Shown here piece by piece: positions 25,501 through 41,500 of a stretch of DNA of 64,000 bases. Location: assembly GCF_900090325.1 (NCBI RefSeq), contig NZ_FMHW01000002.1:2480001-2544000 (forward strand). The letters are read 5' to 3'. Source of the DNA: Micromonospora pallida (GTDB taxonomy: Bacteria; Actinomycetota; Actinomycetes; Mycobacteriales; Micromonosporaceae). Both the position numbers and the translations under genes were made by a program. The notes below the pieces were generated by a model. The model was not told the DNA's origin. It was given only the letters and a program-made list of their open reading frames with translations, and made no database searches. Positions within the stretch are counted from its first letter, which is position 1; each line of letters opens with the position of its first letter.

Positions 25501-27271
25501 CGAAGACCGGGAAGGTCGCGTACAGCTCCCGACCCATGCCGACACGTTGCGCGCCCTGACCGGAGAAGAGGACCGCGAGCTGGTTGCGAGGGGTGCCCGG
25601 GCCGGCGAAGACGTTCCCGGCCGGCGCACCGGCGGCGAGGGCGCGCAGCCCCGCGAGCAGGTCGTCACGGCCACTGGCGGTCACGACCGCCCGCCGGTCG
25701 AGCACGGCCCGGGACGTCGCCGACGCGAAGCCGACGTCCAGGGGGGTCAGGTCGGCGTCCACGTCGAGCCAGGCCGCCCAACGACCGGCCTGGGCGGCGA
25801 GCGCGGCCTGCGACCGGGCGGAGAGCAGCACCGGGGCGACCGGGCGGACGGCGGTCGGGCCCGCCTCGGGCTCGTCGGCCTCCGGGGTCGGGGCCTGCTC
25901 GATGACGGTGTGCGCGTTGGTCCCGGAGACACCGAACGACGACACCGCCGCCCGGCGCGGCCGGTCCGCCGCCGGCCAGGGCGTGGCCTGGGTGACCAGC
26001 TCGACCGCACCGGCGTCCCAGTCGATGTGCGGGGACGGCGCGTCGACGTGCAGGGTGGGCGGGACGACTCCGTGCCGGATCGCCTGCACCATCTTGATCA
26101 CCCCGGCGACGCCGGCGGCGGCCTGGGTGTGGCCGATGTTCGACTTGACCGAGCCGAGCAGCAGCGGCGCGGCGTCGCCGCGTTCCTGGCCGTAGGTGGC
26201 GAGCAGCGCCTGTGCCTCGATCGGGTCGCCGAGGGTGGTGCCGGTGCCGTGCGCCTCGACCACGTCGACCTGGTCGGGGGTGAGCCGGGCGTTGGCGAGG
26301 GCCTGCCGGATGACGCGCACCTGGGAGGGGCCGTGCGGCGCGCTGAGGCCGTTGGACGCGCCGTCCTGGTTGACCGCGCTGCCCCGGACCACGGCGAGGA
26401 CCGGGTACCCGTGGCGTTGGGCGTCGGAGAGGCGGGCGAGCAGCAGCATGCCGATCCCCTCCGACCAGGAGGTGCCGTCGGCGGCGGCGGCGAACGCCTT
26501 GCACCGGCCGTCGACGGCCAGCCCGCGCTGCCGGGAGAAGCCGACGAAGACCGCCGGGGTGGGCATGACCGTCACGCCACCAGCGAGGGCCAGCTCGCAG
26601 TCGCCGTTGCGCAGGGCCTGCGCGGCGAGGTGGATGGCGACCAGGGACGACGAGCAGGCGGTGTCCACGGTGACCGCCGGCCCCTCCAGGCCGAGGGTGT
26701 ACGCGACCCGGCCGGAGATGACACTGGTGGCGTTGCCGGTGAGCAGGTGCCCCTCGCCGTTCTCGGCCTGGGCCATGATGCCGTCGTAGCCGTGCGACGC
26801 CGCGCCGACGAACACCCCGGTACGGCTGCCCCGCACCGCCGGCAGCGGCACGCCGGCCCGCTCGAATGCCTCCCAGGACGTCTCCAGCAGCAGCCGCTGC
26901 TGCGGGTCCATCGCGACGGCCTCACGGGGTGAGATGCCGAACAGGTCGGCGTCGAAGGCCGCGGCGTCGTAGACGAAGCCGCCCTCGCGGACGTAGCTGG
27001 TGCCCGGGTTGTCCGGGTCGGGGTGGAACAGCCGGTCAAGGTCCCAGCCCCGGTCGGCGGGGAACGGGCCGATGCCGTCCCCGCCCTCGTGGACGAGCCG
27101 CCACAGCGCCTCGGGGCTGTCCACCCCGCCCGGGTAGCGGCAGCTCATCGCCACGATGGCGATCGGCTCGGCGTCCCGGGCCTCCAGCTCGCGCAGCCGC
27201 CGCCGGGTGCGCCGCAGCTCCGAGGTCGTACGCTTCAGGTACTCGACGTACTTCTCGTCCTCGTTGCTCAC
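22532..27271 (-). CDS. PKS5, upstream part: docking domain, module 1 (KS-AT-KR-ACP) and start of module 2 KS
   Basis: GTG start at 27271 with GAGG 10 nt upstream, giving [16 protein letters not shown], a docking coiled coil. It lies 46 bp after the PKS4 stop. Module 1: KS (Cys206), malonyl-type AT (Ser660 in GHSVGE; HAFH from 760), a dimerization element ([10 protein letters not shown], typical of modules lacking DH), KR (NADPH motif near residue 1195; VDD, B-type-like; Tyr1338) and ACP (Ser1490). Predicted output is an acetate unit with a hydroxyl. Homology to module 2 KS runs to Gly1562 (SCRFPGG). The frame then leaves the family and stops at 22532 after 17 unrelated residues, while the family sequence resumes one base shifted ([11 protein letters not shown]). 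This is one gene with a one-base deletion, or a sequencing error, not two natural genes. Confidence 0.9.
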   Translation of the reverse strand: MSNEDEKYVEYLKRTTSELRRTRRRLRELEARDAEPIAIVAMSCRYPGGVDSPEALWRLVHEGGDGIGPFPADRGWDLDRLFHPDPDNPGTSYVREGGFVYDAAAFDADLFGISPREAVAMDPQQRLLLETSWEAFERAGVPLPAVRGSRTGVFVGAASHGYDGIMAQAENGEGHLLTGNATSVISGRVAYTLGLEGPAVTVDTACSSSLVAIHLAAQALRNGDCELALAGGVTVMPTPAVFVGFSRQRGLAVDGRCKAFAAAADGTSWSEGIGMLLLARLSDAQRHGYPVLAVVRGSAVNQDGASNGLSAPHGPSQVRVIRQALANARLTPDQVDVVEAHGTGTTLGDPIEAQALLATYGQERGDAAPLLLGSVKSNIGHTQAAAGVAGVIKMVQAIRHGVVPPTLHVDAPSPHIDWDAGAVELVTQATPWPAADRPRRAAVSSFGVSGTNAHTVIEQAPTPEADEPEAGPTAVRPVAPVLLSARSQAALAAQAGRWAAWLDVDADLTPLDVGFASATSRAVLDRRAVVTASGRDDLLAGLRALAAGAPAGNVFAGPGTPRNQLAVLFSGQGAQRVGMGRELYATFPVFAAALDEACAHLDRALPQPLKTVLFAKAGTPGADLLDQTVFTQAGLFAVEVALFRLIESFGIVPDVVGGHSVGEIVAAHVAGVLSLEHACALVAVRGRLMQALPTGGGMLAVNATEADVRSTLDGRTDRVDVAAVNGPTSVVVSGDTATLDEIERLWRDRGVRTRRLAVSHAFHSPLMEPMLAKFRAVAQKLTFTAPMLPVVSNLTGALADADEIRTPEYWVRHVRGAVRYADGVTALRAAGVDTFLEIGPQSVLTAMTADTLPGDDGVLAVAAQRRDRPEAAALLAALGELHVHGVPVTWGPWFADTGARRVDLPTYAFQHQRYWPEAGVVAAQAAPADDTEGGFWAAVERGDLTGVASHLAVQDDPAAVEALAPAVPVLSSWRRARLRDVTLDGWSYRIDWEPVRPAPVAALTGRWLVVTTDTGTADLAAVLTGAGARVDTLEVPAGTRRDDLAEALRQYGEQGWTGVLCALPERDEPLPDALAVPAGTALLLTLAQALADTGQSGRLWCLTRGAVSVGGGESIADPSSAVAWGLGRVVALEQPDRWGGLVDLPARADRNTGEALLAVLADAGHDQVAIRSHGVFGRRLVPAVSSVGSGWRPSGTVLVTGGTGALGRRVARWLLANGAAEVVLVSRRGPDAPGAAELVDELNGQGIVRLVACDVADADSVTALVAGLPALTAVVHTAGVVDDGVLDGLDHARMQVVLDGKVRAARVLHDATAGRDLDAFVLFSSLAGVVGSAGQGNYAAANAYLDAFAAWRRGQGLPATALAWGAWAEDGMATATAALTARLTRGGITPMPADQAVTALGRLVNAAEPAVVVADVDWGRLAASWGRPTPLIAALPGVPAVSATPVRATVVGRSLPQLADLVRTQAAVVLGYPAGQPLPDRTFRDLGFDSLTAVELRNRLTAETGMPLPATLVFDHPTVAELAVHLHGLTVGQTTGEVVAAGSGLHREPIAIVAMSCRFPGGCPRRNSCGTWSSTAPTR
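22586..22591 (-). other. Frameshift site in PKS5 (six-C/G homopolymer)
   Basis: The plus strand has six C followed by four G where the conserved KS entry needs Pro-Gly-Gly-Val. Restoring one base joins FPGG to VSSPEQLW in a single frame. The coding sequence is intact for 4.7 kb before and 9.4 kb after. A deletion in a homopolymer fits a sequencing error, but a true mutation cannot be excluded. Confidence 0.85.
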
Positions 27272-27281
27272 CGTGGACCCA

Positions 27282-27285
27282 CCTC
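27282..27285 (-). promoter_or_regulatory. Ribosome binding site of PKS5 (GTG start)
   Basis: GAGG within GAGGTGGG, 10 nt before the GTG at 27271. It supports a GTG start giving MSNEDEKY. Confidence 0.5.
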
Positions 27286-30200
27286 ACTCGGCATGCCGTG
27301 GTCGTTGCGGCTGGCGGTCACGACGTCTCCAGCTCGCGGTCGATCAGGTCGAAGATGTTCTCGGCGGTGGCCGACTCGAGGTCGTCGTCGCCGTCCGCGT
27401 CCGACTGCAGCTCGGTCAGTCGGCCCAGCAGGCCGTGCAGCCGGTCGGTGATCCGCCGGAACGCGTCGTCGGTCGGGTCGAGGCCGGCGAGCGCCGCCTC
27501 CAGCCGGTCGAGGTCCCGCCCGACCGCCACCGACCGGTCCGCCGGTTCGGCCGGGCCGAACTGACCGGCCAGGTGCGTGGCGAGCGCGGTCGGGGTGGGG
27601 TTGTCGAAGACCAGCGTCGCCGGCAGCCGCAGTCCGGTGGACGCGCCGAGCCGGTTGCGGAGCTCGACCGCGGTGAGCGAGTCGAAGCCGAGTTCCCGGA
27701 AGGCCCGGGTCGGATCGACCGTCGACGGGTCGCCGTGGCCGAGGACGACGGCCACGTGCGACAGCACCAGGTCGCGCAGGGCACGTACCCGCTTGTCCTC
27801 GGAGAGGCCGCGGATCATCTCGGCGTACGCCTGCCGGTCCGTGGTCTCGCCGACGGCGGTCCGGCGGCCGGCGGCGCGGACCAGGCCGGCCAGCAGCGGG
27901 TGGACCGGCGCACCGGGCGCGGCCACCCCGGTGCTGATCTTCGCGGGCAGCAGCACCGCCCGCTCCGACCGCCAGGCGGCGTCGAACAGGGCCAGGGCCT
28001 CGTCGTTGGACAGGGCGGCCATGCCACCCCGGTCGAGCCGCCGGATGTCGGCGGCGTCGAGGTGCCCGGTCATGCCGCTGGCCTGCGCCCACCGGCCCCA
28101 CGCGAGGGAGACCGCCGGCAGCCCGAGGGCCCGCCGGTGTTCGGCGAGGGCGTCGAGGAACGCGTTGCCGGCGGCGTAGTTGCCCTGCCCCGGCCCGCCG
28201 AACACACCAGCGGCGGCGGAGAAGAGCACGAACGCCGTCAGCTCGCGGTCGAGCGTGGCGCGGTGCAGGTTCCAGGCCGCGTCGACCTTTGGCCGCAGCA
28301 CCGCGTCGAGCCGGTCGGGGGTGAGAGACTCGACGGTGCCGTCGTCGAGGACACCGGCGGCGTGCACGACGGCCCGCAGCGGGTGTCGTCGGTCCACCAT
28401 GGACAGCACGTCGGCGACGGCCTCCGGGTCGGCCAGGTCCGCGGCGACGATCGACACGTCCGCGCCGAGCGCCTTGAGGTCGCCCAGCAGCACGTCGGCG
28501 CCCTCGGCGTCCGGGCCGCGTCGGCTGACCAGAAGGAGCTGCCGGGCGTCGTGCGCGGTGACCAGGTGCCGGCAGAGCAGTGCGCCGAGGGTGCCGGTGG
28601 CACCGGTGACCAGCACGGTGCCGTCGAGCCGGGGCACCTGCGGGATGCTCAGGGCGAGCTTGCCGACGTGTCGGGCCTGGCTGAGGAAGCGGAACGCCTC
28701 GGGGGCACGCCGGACGTCCCAGTCGCGCCGGGGCAGCGGTCGCAGCGCGCCGGTGGCGAAGAGCGGCATCAGCTCGGCGAGCATCCCGCCGATCCTGTCC
28801 TGGCCGGCCTCGATGAGGTCGAAGACCTGGTAGCTGACGCCGGGGTGGTCGGCGGCGACCCGCTGCGGGTCCCGCTTGTCGGTCTTGCCCATCTCGACGA
28901 ACCGACCGCCGGGGGCCAGCAGCCGCAGCGAGGCGTCGACGAACTCCCCGCTGAGCGCGTTGAGCACCACGTCGACGCCGCGCCCGCCGGTGCGGTCGCG
29001 GAACTCGTCGACGAAGTCGAGGGTGCGGGAGGAGGCGATGCGGGCGTCGTCGAAGCCGTTGGCGCACAGCGCCGGCCACTTGCCGGGGCTGGCGGTGCCG
29101 TAGACCTCGGCGCCGAGGTGGCGGGCGATCTGCACGGCGGCCATGCCGACCCCACCGGCCGCCGCGTGCACCAGCACGGACTCACCGGCACCCAGCCGGG
29201 CCAGCTCGACCAGGCCGTACCAGGCGGTGAGGAAGACCACGGGCACGGCGGCGGCCTCCGCGTAGGACCAGCCGTCGGGAATGCGGGTGACCAGTCGGTG
29301 GTCGGTGACCGCGATCGAGGAGAACGAGCCGGAGAAGAGGCCCATCACCCGGTCGCCGGGCGCCACGTCGGTGACCCCGGGCCCCACGTCGAGCACCACG
29401 CCGGCACCCTCGTTGCCCAGCACCTCCTGGTCGGGAACCATGCCGAGGGTCAACACCACGTCCCGGAAGTTCAGGCCGGAAGCGCGCATCGCCACCCGGA
29501 TCTGGCCCGCCGGCAGCGTCCCGGTGACCTCCGGGCAGGGCAGCAGGGCCAGGTTTTCCAGGGTGCCCTTCTCGGTGACGTCAAGCCGCCACGGCACGTC
29601 GTCGCCGGGCAGCGGCAGCACCCCGGCGTCGCGGGCCCGGACCAGCCGGGGGGCCAGCACCGCGCCGTCGCGGACCGCGAGCTGCGGCTCACCGGAGGCG
29701 ACGGCCGCCGGGACGGCCGCGCGAGAGACGGCGGAGGCATCGGTGTCGAGCAGCGTGAAACGGCCGGGGTGCTCGGACTGCGCCGACCGGACCAGCCCCC
29801 ACAGGGCGGCCCGGGCCAGGTCGCGGGGTGCCTCGCCGGGGGCCACGCCGACCGCACCGACGGTGTGCAGGACCAGTCGGGACCGCTCCAGCCGGGCCTC
29901 GGCGAGCCATGCCTGCACCAGCGCGAGGGCGTCCCGGGCCGCGTCGTGCGCGGCCTCGCCGGCCCGCGCCGGGTCGACGTCGGCCCGCTGCTCCACCACC
30001 ACGTCCGGTACGTCGCCGGAGCGCTCGATGTCGGTGACCAGCGCCGCCAGGTCGGCGTGGACGGTCACGGGTTGCCCAGCGGCGGTCAGCGCGTCGGCGA
30101 GCCCGAGGGTGTCCGTACCGAGCAGCGCCCAGCGGACGGTGTCGGGTGACGCTTCGGGTGACGCCAGCGGCGTCCAGTCCAGGTGGAACAGCGAGGTACG

Positions 30201-33200
30201 GCGCAGGGCGGCGGCCTCGTCGGTCCGCCCGGCGGCGACCGGACGGAAGGTCAGCGACTCCACGGTGGCGACCGGCTGCCCGGCGGTGTCGGTGAGGATG
30301 ACCGCGACCGTGTCGGGGCCGAGCGGGCGCAGCCGCACCCGCAGTCGGGTGGCCCCGTGCGCGTGCAACCCGACGGAGCGGAACGCGAACGGCATCCAGC
30401 CGGTTCCGGCGGTGTCACCGTCGCCCAGCAGGGCGGTGACCCCGCTGGCCTGGAGCGCCGCGTCGAAGAGGGCGGGATGCAGGCCGAACCGGGACGCGTC
30501 GGCGGCTACCTCGTCGGGCAGGGCCACCTCGGCGTACACCTCGTCGGCACCGCGCCACACCCGGCGCAGTCCTTGGAAGGCGGGGCCGTAGTCGAGGCCA
30601 CCGCCGGACATCCGCGCGTACCAGGCGTCCAGGTCGATGTCGACCTCGACGGCGTCGGCCGGCGGCCACTCCCCTGCCACGACGGGTGGGGCGGGCAGCT
30701 GCGGCAGCAGCAGACCCTCGGCGTGCCGCGTCCACTCGGCGTCGCCGTCGTCCTCGGGCCGAGAGTGCACGGTGACGGCCCGCTCGCCGGTACCTCCGGC
30801 CGCGCCGACCCGTACCTGCACCTGCACGGCACCGGCCGGCGCGAGCACCAGCGGGCTGATCAGCGTGAGGTCGCCGATCTGTCCGGCGTCGACCTCGTCG
30901 CCGGCCCGGACCACCATGTCGACGAGGGCTGTGCCAGGGACGATCATCGCCCCGCCGACGGCATGGTCGGCGAGCCACGGGTGGGTACGCACGGACAGCC
31001 GGCCGGTGAGCACCACCGTCTGGTCGTCGGCGACCGGGATCGCGGCGCTGAGCAGCGGGTGTCCGGCGTCCTGGAGACCGGCGGAGCCGACGTCGCGGAC
31101 CCGGTGCGCGGGCGGCACCAGCCAGTACCGGTTCCGGTCGAAGGCGTAGGTGGGCAGGGAGACCGTCTCGGTCTCGGTGAGGGTCCGCTTCAGGTCGACG
31201 GGCAGGCCGATCGTGTACGCGGTGGCGAGGCTGGTCAACAGCCGCGTCGGATCGTCCTCACCGCGCCGCAACGTCCCCAGGGAGTGCCCGGTGACACCCA
31301 CGTCGTCGAGGATCGCGGCGACCGGCATCGTCAACACCGGATGCGGAGAGATCTCCACGAACGTGCTGTGACCCGCCTCGACCGCCACCCGGACCGCCGG
31401 GTCGAACAACACCGTCTGCCGCAGGTTCTCGTACCAGTAGCCGGCGCCCATGCTTTCCGGCTCCACCCACTGCCCGGTCAGCGTGGAGACGAGACGGAGG
31501 TGACCCTGCTGGGGTCGGATGTCGGCCAGATCCGTGCGCAACTGCTCGGCGACCTCCTGCACCGCCGACGAATGCGACGCGTAGTCCACCGGAATCAACC
31601 GCGCCCGGATGCCGTCGGCCTGACACGCCGCGACAAGATCCTCGACCGGCTGCGGCGGACCCGACACCACCACCGTCGACGGCCCGTTCACCGCCGCCAC
31701 ACCCACACCCGGGAACGCCGACAGCCGCTCCGCGACAGCCCCGGCGGACAGATCCACCGACGCCATCGCCCCCGTACCCCGCAACACCGCCAAAGCACGC
31801 GACCGCAACGCCACCGTCTTCGCCGCATCCTCCAAGCTCAGGATGCCCGCAACACAGGCCGCGCCGATCTCACCCTGCGAGTGACCGATCACCACCGCCG
31901 GGCTGACACCGACGTGCTCCCAGACCGCAGCCAGGGCGACACCGACCGCCCACAGGACCGGCTGGACGACCTCCACCCGGTCGAGCCACGACTCGTCGTC
32001 ACCCGTGAGCACCGACACCAGATCCACGTCCAGGAACGGCGCGAGGGCACGCTGACATTCGGCGAGCTTCGCGTCGAACACCGGAACCCGACCCACCAGA
32101 CCCGACGCCATCCCCGCCGACTGCGCGCCCTGACCCGGAAACACGAACACCGGACCCGCAGACGAACTGCTGGCAGTGCCGGCCACCACGTTCCCCGCCG
32201 GCAGACCGGCAGCGATCGCGTCCAAGCCGGACAGCAGATCCTCGACGCGCGAGCCCACGACGGCGGCCCGCTGGTCGAAGACGGTACGGGTGGTCGCCAG
32301 GGACCAGCCGACCACCGCCGAATCCACGTTTCCGTGCTCACGCACGTACCGGGCCAGCCGGGCGGCCTGGTTGACCAGCGCGGTCTTCGACCGGGCCGAC
32401 AGCGGCCAGACGGTCGTGTCCGAGGCCGCCAGGCCGGTGGCACCGGACAGGTCACGGGGGTCGGCGAACTCCTCAGCCTGCTCGACGATCACGTGCGCGT
32501 TGGTGCCGGACATGCCGAACGACGACACCGCCGCCCGGCGCGGCCGGCCCGTCTCCGGCCACGGCTGCGCCTCGGTGACGAGGGCGACCGCTCCGGCGGT
32601 CCAGTCGATGTGCGGGGACGGGGCGTCCACGTGCAGGGTCGCCGGCACGAGACCGTGCCGCATCGCCTGCACCATCTTGATCACACCGGCGACACCCGAA
32701 GCGGCCTGGGTGTGCCCGATGTTCGACTTGACCGAGCCGAGCAGCAGTGGCCGTTCGGCCGGCCGGTCCTGGCCGTAGGTGGCGAGCAGCGCCTGCGCCT
32801 CGATCGGATCGCCCAGGGTCGTACCCGTGCCGTGCGCCTCCACCACGTCCACGTCGGCGGAAGTCAGCCGCGCGTTGGCGAGCGCGGCACGGATCACCCG
32901 CTGCTGCGAGGGACCATTCGGGGCGGTCAGACCATTCGACGCACCATCCTGGTTGACCGCGCTCCCCCGCACGACCGCCAGGACCCGGTGACCGTTACGG
33001 CGAGCATCGGAAAGCCGCTCCACCAACAACACACCAACACCCTCACCCCAACCAGTACCATCAGCCGCCGCGGCGAACGCCTTACACCGGCCGTCCGCGG
33101 CCAGACCACGCTGCCGGGAGAACTCGACGAAGGTGCCGGGGGTGGCCATCACCAGGACGCCGCCGGCGAGGGCCAGGTCGCACTCGCCCCGCCGCAGCGC

Positions 33201-33358
33201 CTGCACCGCAAGATGCAACGCCACCAACGACGACGAACACGCCGTGTCCACCGACACCGCCGGCCCCTCCAACCCCAACGCGTACGCCACCCGACCCGAC
33301 ACCACACTCGCCGCGTTCCCCGTCCCCGCGAACCCCTCCACCTCATCCCCGGACACCA

Positions 33359-38491
<5,133 letters not shown>

Positions 38492-38502
38492 GGTCGATCT
38501 CG

Positions 38503-38509
38503 CTCCCTC
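38503..38509 (-). promoter_or_regulatory. Ribosome binding site deciding the PKS4 start
   Basis: GAGGGAG, 11 nt before the ATG at 38491. It supports [11 protein letters not shown] as N-terminus over the upstream GTG at 38518. Confidence 0.5.
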
Positions 38510-38536
38510 GTTCTCCACCGGTACGTGACGCGTGAC

Positions 38537-41500
38537 TCAGGAAAGCCCGAGGTCCCGGTCAAGAAGATCGAAAAGTTCCTGGTTGCTGGCTTCCCGCAGC
38601 CGGTCGGCCATGTCGGCGCCCCCGTCGGCGGGCTCCCCCGCACCCCGCTCGGTCGCGCCGAGCCGTTCCAGGAGGCGGTGCAGCCGCATGGTGATCCGGA
38701 CCCGGCCGAGGTCGTCGGATTCGCGTCCGACGAGGGCGGCCTCCAGCCGGTCCAGTTCCTCGACGGTGGGCAGTTCCTCCCCCGACGCCTCGCTGACCAG
38801 TTCGGCGCGCAGGTGCTCGGCGAGGGCCTGCGGGGTCGGGTAGTCGAACACCACCGAGCTGGCCGGGCTGAGGCCGGTGGCCCTCGCCAGCCGGCCGCGC
38901 AGCTCCACGGCGGTCAGCGAGTCGAACCCGAGGTCCCGGAACGGCCGGTCGGCTTCCAGGGAGTACGGGCTGTCGTGGCCGATGACCTCGGCGGCGGCAG
39001 TGCGGATGAGGTCCGTCAGCAGCCGGTTCTGTTCGGCGACGGTGAGGTCGGCCAGCCGCTTGCGCAGACCGGTGAGAACCTCGTCGCCGCCGCCGGCGGC
39101 CGGATCGGGGCCGGTACGCAGCGCCGCGACCTCGGGGAGGTCGCTGATCAGCGGCCGGGGCCGGGCGGAGGCGAATACCGGGGCGAAGCAGGACCAGTCG
39201 ACGTCGGCGACGGTGAGCACGGTGCCGTCGCCCTCGATCGCCGCCCGCAGGGCGGCCATCGCCGGTTCCCGGTCCAGCAGGGAGACCCCGCGCCGGCTCA
39301 TCGCCACGGCGTGCTCGTCGCTCACCATGCCGCCGCCGGCCCACGGTCCCCAGTTGACCGACACCACCCGGGCCCGCCCGGCGGGCCGGGACTGCGCCCA
39401 GGCGTCGAGGAAGGCGTTGCCAGCGGCGTACGCGCCGTGGTCGCCGACCCCCCACGCGGCGGCAATGGAGGAGAAGTAGACCACCAGCTCGAGGTCGTCC
39501 GCGTCGAGGAACGCGTCGAGGTGCCGGGCTCCGGCGGTCTTGCCGGCCACCACGTCGGCGAGTTCGTCGACGTCGACCACGCTGACCGGGTTGAGCCGGC
39601 CGACGCCGGCGGCGTGCACCACGGCGTTCACCGTCTCGCCGGCGCGGCGCAGCCCGTCAACGAGAGCGGCGACGGCATCGGGGTCGGCCAGGTCGCACGC
39701 GACGGCACGGGCCTGCACGCCGAGGTCGGCCAGCTCGGCCAGGGTGTCGGCGACGCCCGGGGCGTCCGCGCCGCGCCGGCTGACCAGGATCAGTCGGCGA
39801 GCGCCGTGCCGGGCGAACCAGACGGCGGCGTACCGGCCGATGGCGCCGGTGCCACCGGTGATGAGCACCGTGCCGGGCGGCTGCCAGGCCGGGGCGTCGG
39901 GCAGCTCGCCCCGGGCGGCCCGGGCGAGCCGCCGCAGGTGCACCCCGAGAGGGCGGACGGCGAGCTGGTCCTCGGCGTCGGTGTTGGTCAGCGCCCGCAG
40001 CAGGTGCCCCTCGACAGCCGGGTCCAGCTCGGCCGGCAGGTCGACCAGGCCACCCCAGTGGGCGGGGTGTTCCAGGGCGGTGACCAGGCCGAGGCCCCAG
40101 GTGGTGGCCTGGGCGGGGTGGGCGAGCGGGTCACCCGGGCCGGTGCTGACGGCCTGCCGGGTGAGCAGCCAGAGCGGGCCGGCCGGGGCGGCGTCGGTGA
40201 CGGCCTGGACGAGGGCCAGGTTGCCGGTGAGACCGGCGGGCACCGCCGGGTGGTCCGGGTGGGGTCGCTCGTCGAGGGCGAGCAGCGACACGATCCGGGT
40301 GGGCGTCCCGGCCGGCGAGGGCAGCAGCCCGGCCAGTCCGACCCGGGTGACCGCCGCCGGGTCGACGGCGAGGGTGCGGACGGCGCCGCCGTGCTCGCCG
40401 AGCAGCGCGGCGGTCCGGGCAGCGGTGTCCGTGGCCGTTCCGTCCGGGACGACCAGCAGCCAGTCACCGGTGGCGGGGCCGGCGGTGAGCTTCCGCTGCG
40501 GCCAGGTGATCCGGTAGCGCCAGCCGTCGACCAGCGCGTCGGTCTGTCGCTGCCGGTGCCACCGGGCGAGGGTGGGGAGCTGGTTGCGCAGCGGCTGGTC
40601 CGGGTCGACGCCGAAGCGGGCGGCCAGCCCGTCGCCGTCGGCGTCGGCCACCGCCTGCCAGAACGCCTCGTCGACGGTTCCGGCGACCGGAGCGACCGGC
40701 GCGGCGGCGCCGACCACGGCGCCGTCGCCGACCGGCCAGAACCGCTGGTGCCGGAAGGCGTACGTGGGCAGGGCGGCCGGGGCGACGGGGGGCAGCAGCG
40801 CCGCCCAGTCGACGCGTACGCCGTGGCAGTGCAGCCGGGCCAGCGCGCCGAGCAGGGCCGTGACCTCGCCCCGGCCCGGGCGCTGCACCCCGGTGACCAG
40901 GGTGCGCCCGTCGTCGGGCAGGGTCTCGGTGGCCAGCGCGGTGAGCACGGTGTCCGGGCCAACCTCCAACAGGGTGCCCACTCCGAGGGAGTGCAGGTGG
41001 GTGATGGTGTCGGCGAACCGGACGGCTTCCCGCACGTGCCGCACCCAGTAGTCGGGGGTGCTGATCTCGTCGGGGTCGGCGACCCGGCCGGTCAGGTTGG
41101 AGACCAACGGGATCGTCGGAGCGGCGTACGCGACGGTGGCGGCGACGGCGGCGAACTCGGCCAGCATCGGCTCCATCAGCGGGCTGTGGAACGCGTGGCT
41201 GACGGTCAGCCGCTTGACGCGTACCCCGAGGGCGGTGAAGTGGTCGGCGAGTTCGGCGAGCGCGTCACCGTGGCCGGAGACGACCACGGCGGCCGGCCCG
41301 TTGACGGCGGCGACCGCCACCCGCCCGACGTACCGGGTGAGGGTGTCGCGCACCTCGACCTCGCCCGCGGCGACGGCGAGCATCCCGCCGCCGGCCGGCA
41401 GGGCCTGCATGAGCCGGCCCCGGTTGCCGACCAGGGCGCACGCGTCCGGGAGGGTGAGTACCCCGGCCACGTGCGCGGCGGCGAGTTCACCGACGGAGTG

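Noticed and set aside
22532..27271. Treating the two PKS5 frames as two separate natural genes
   Set aside because: The break falls inside a KS domain, and one base restores a continuous family alignment. No gene boundary, docking domain or ribosome site is present.
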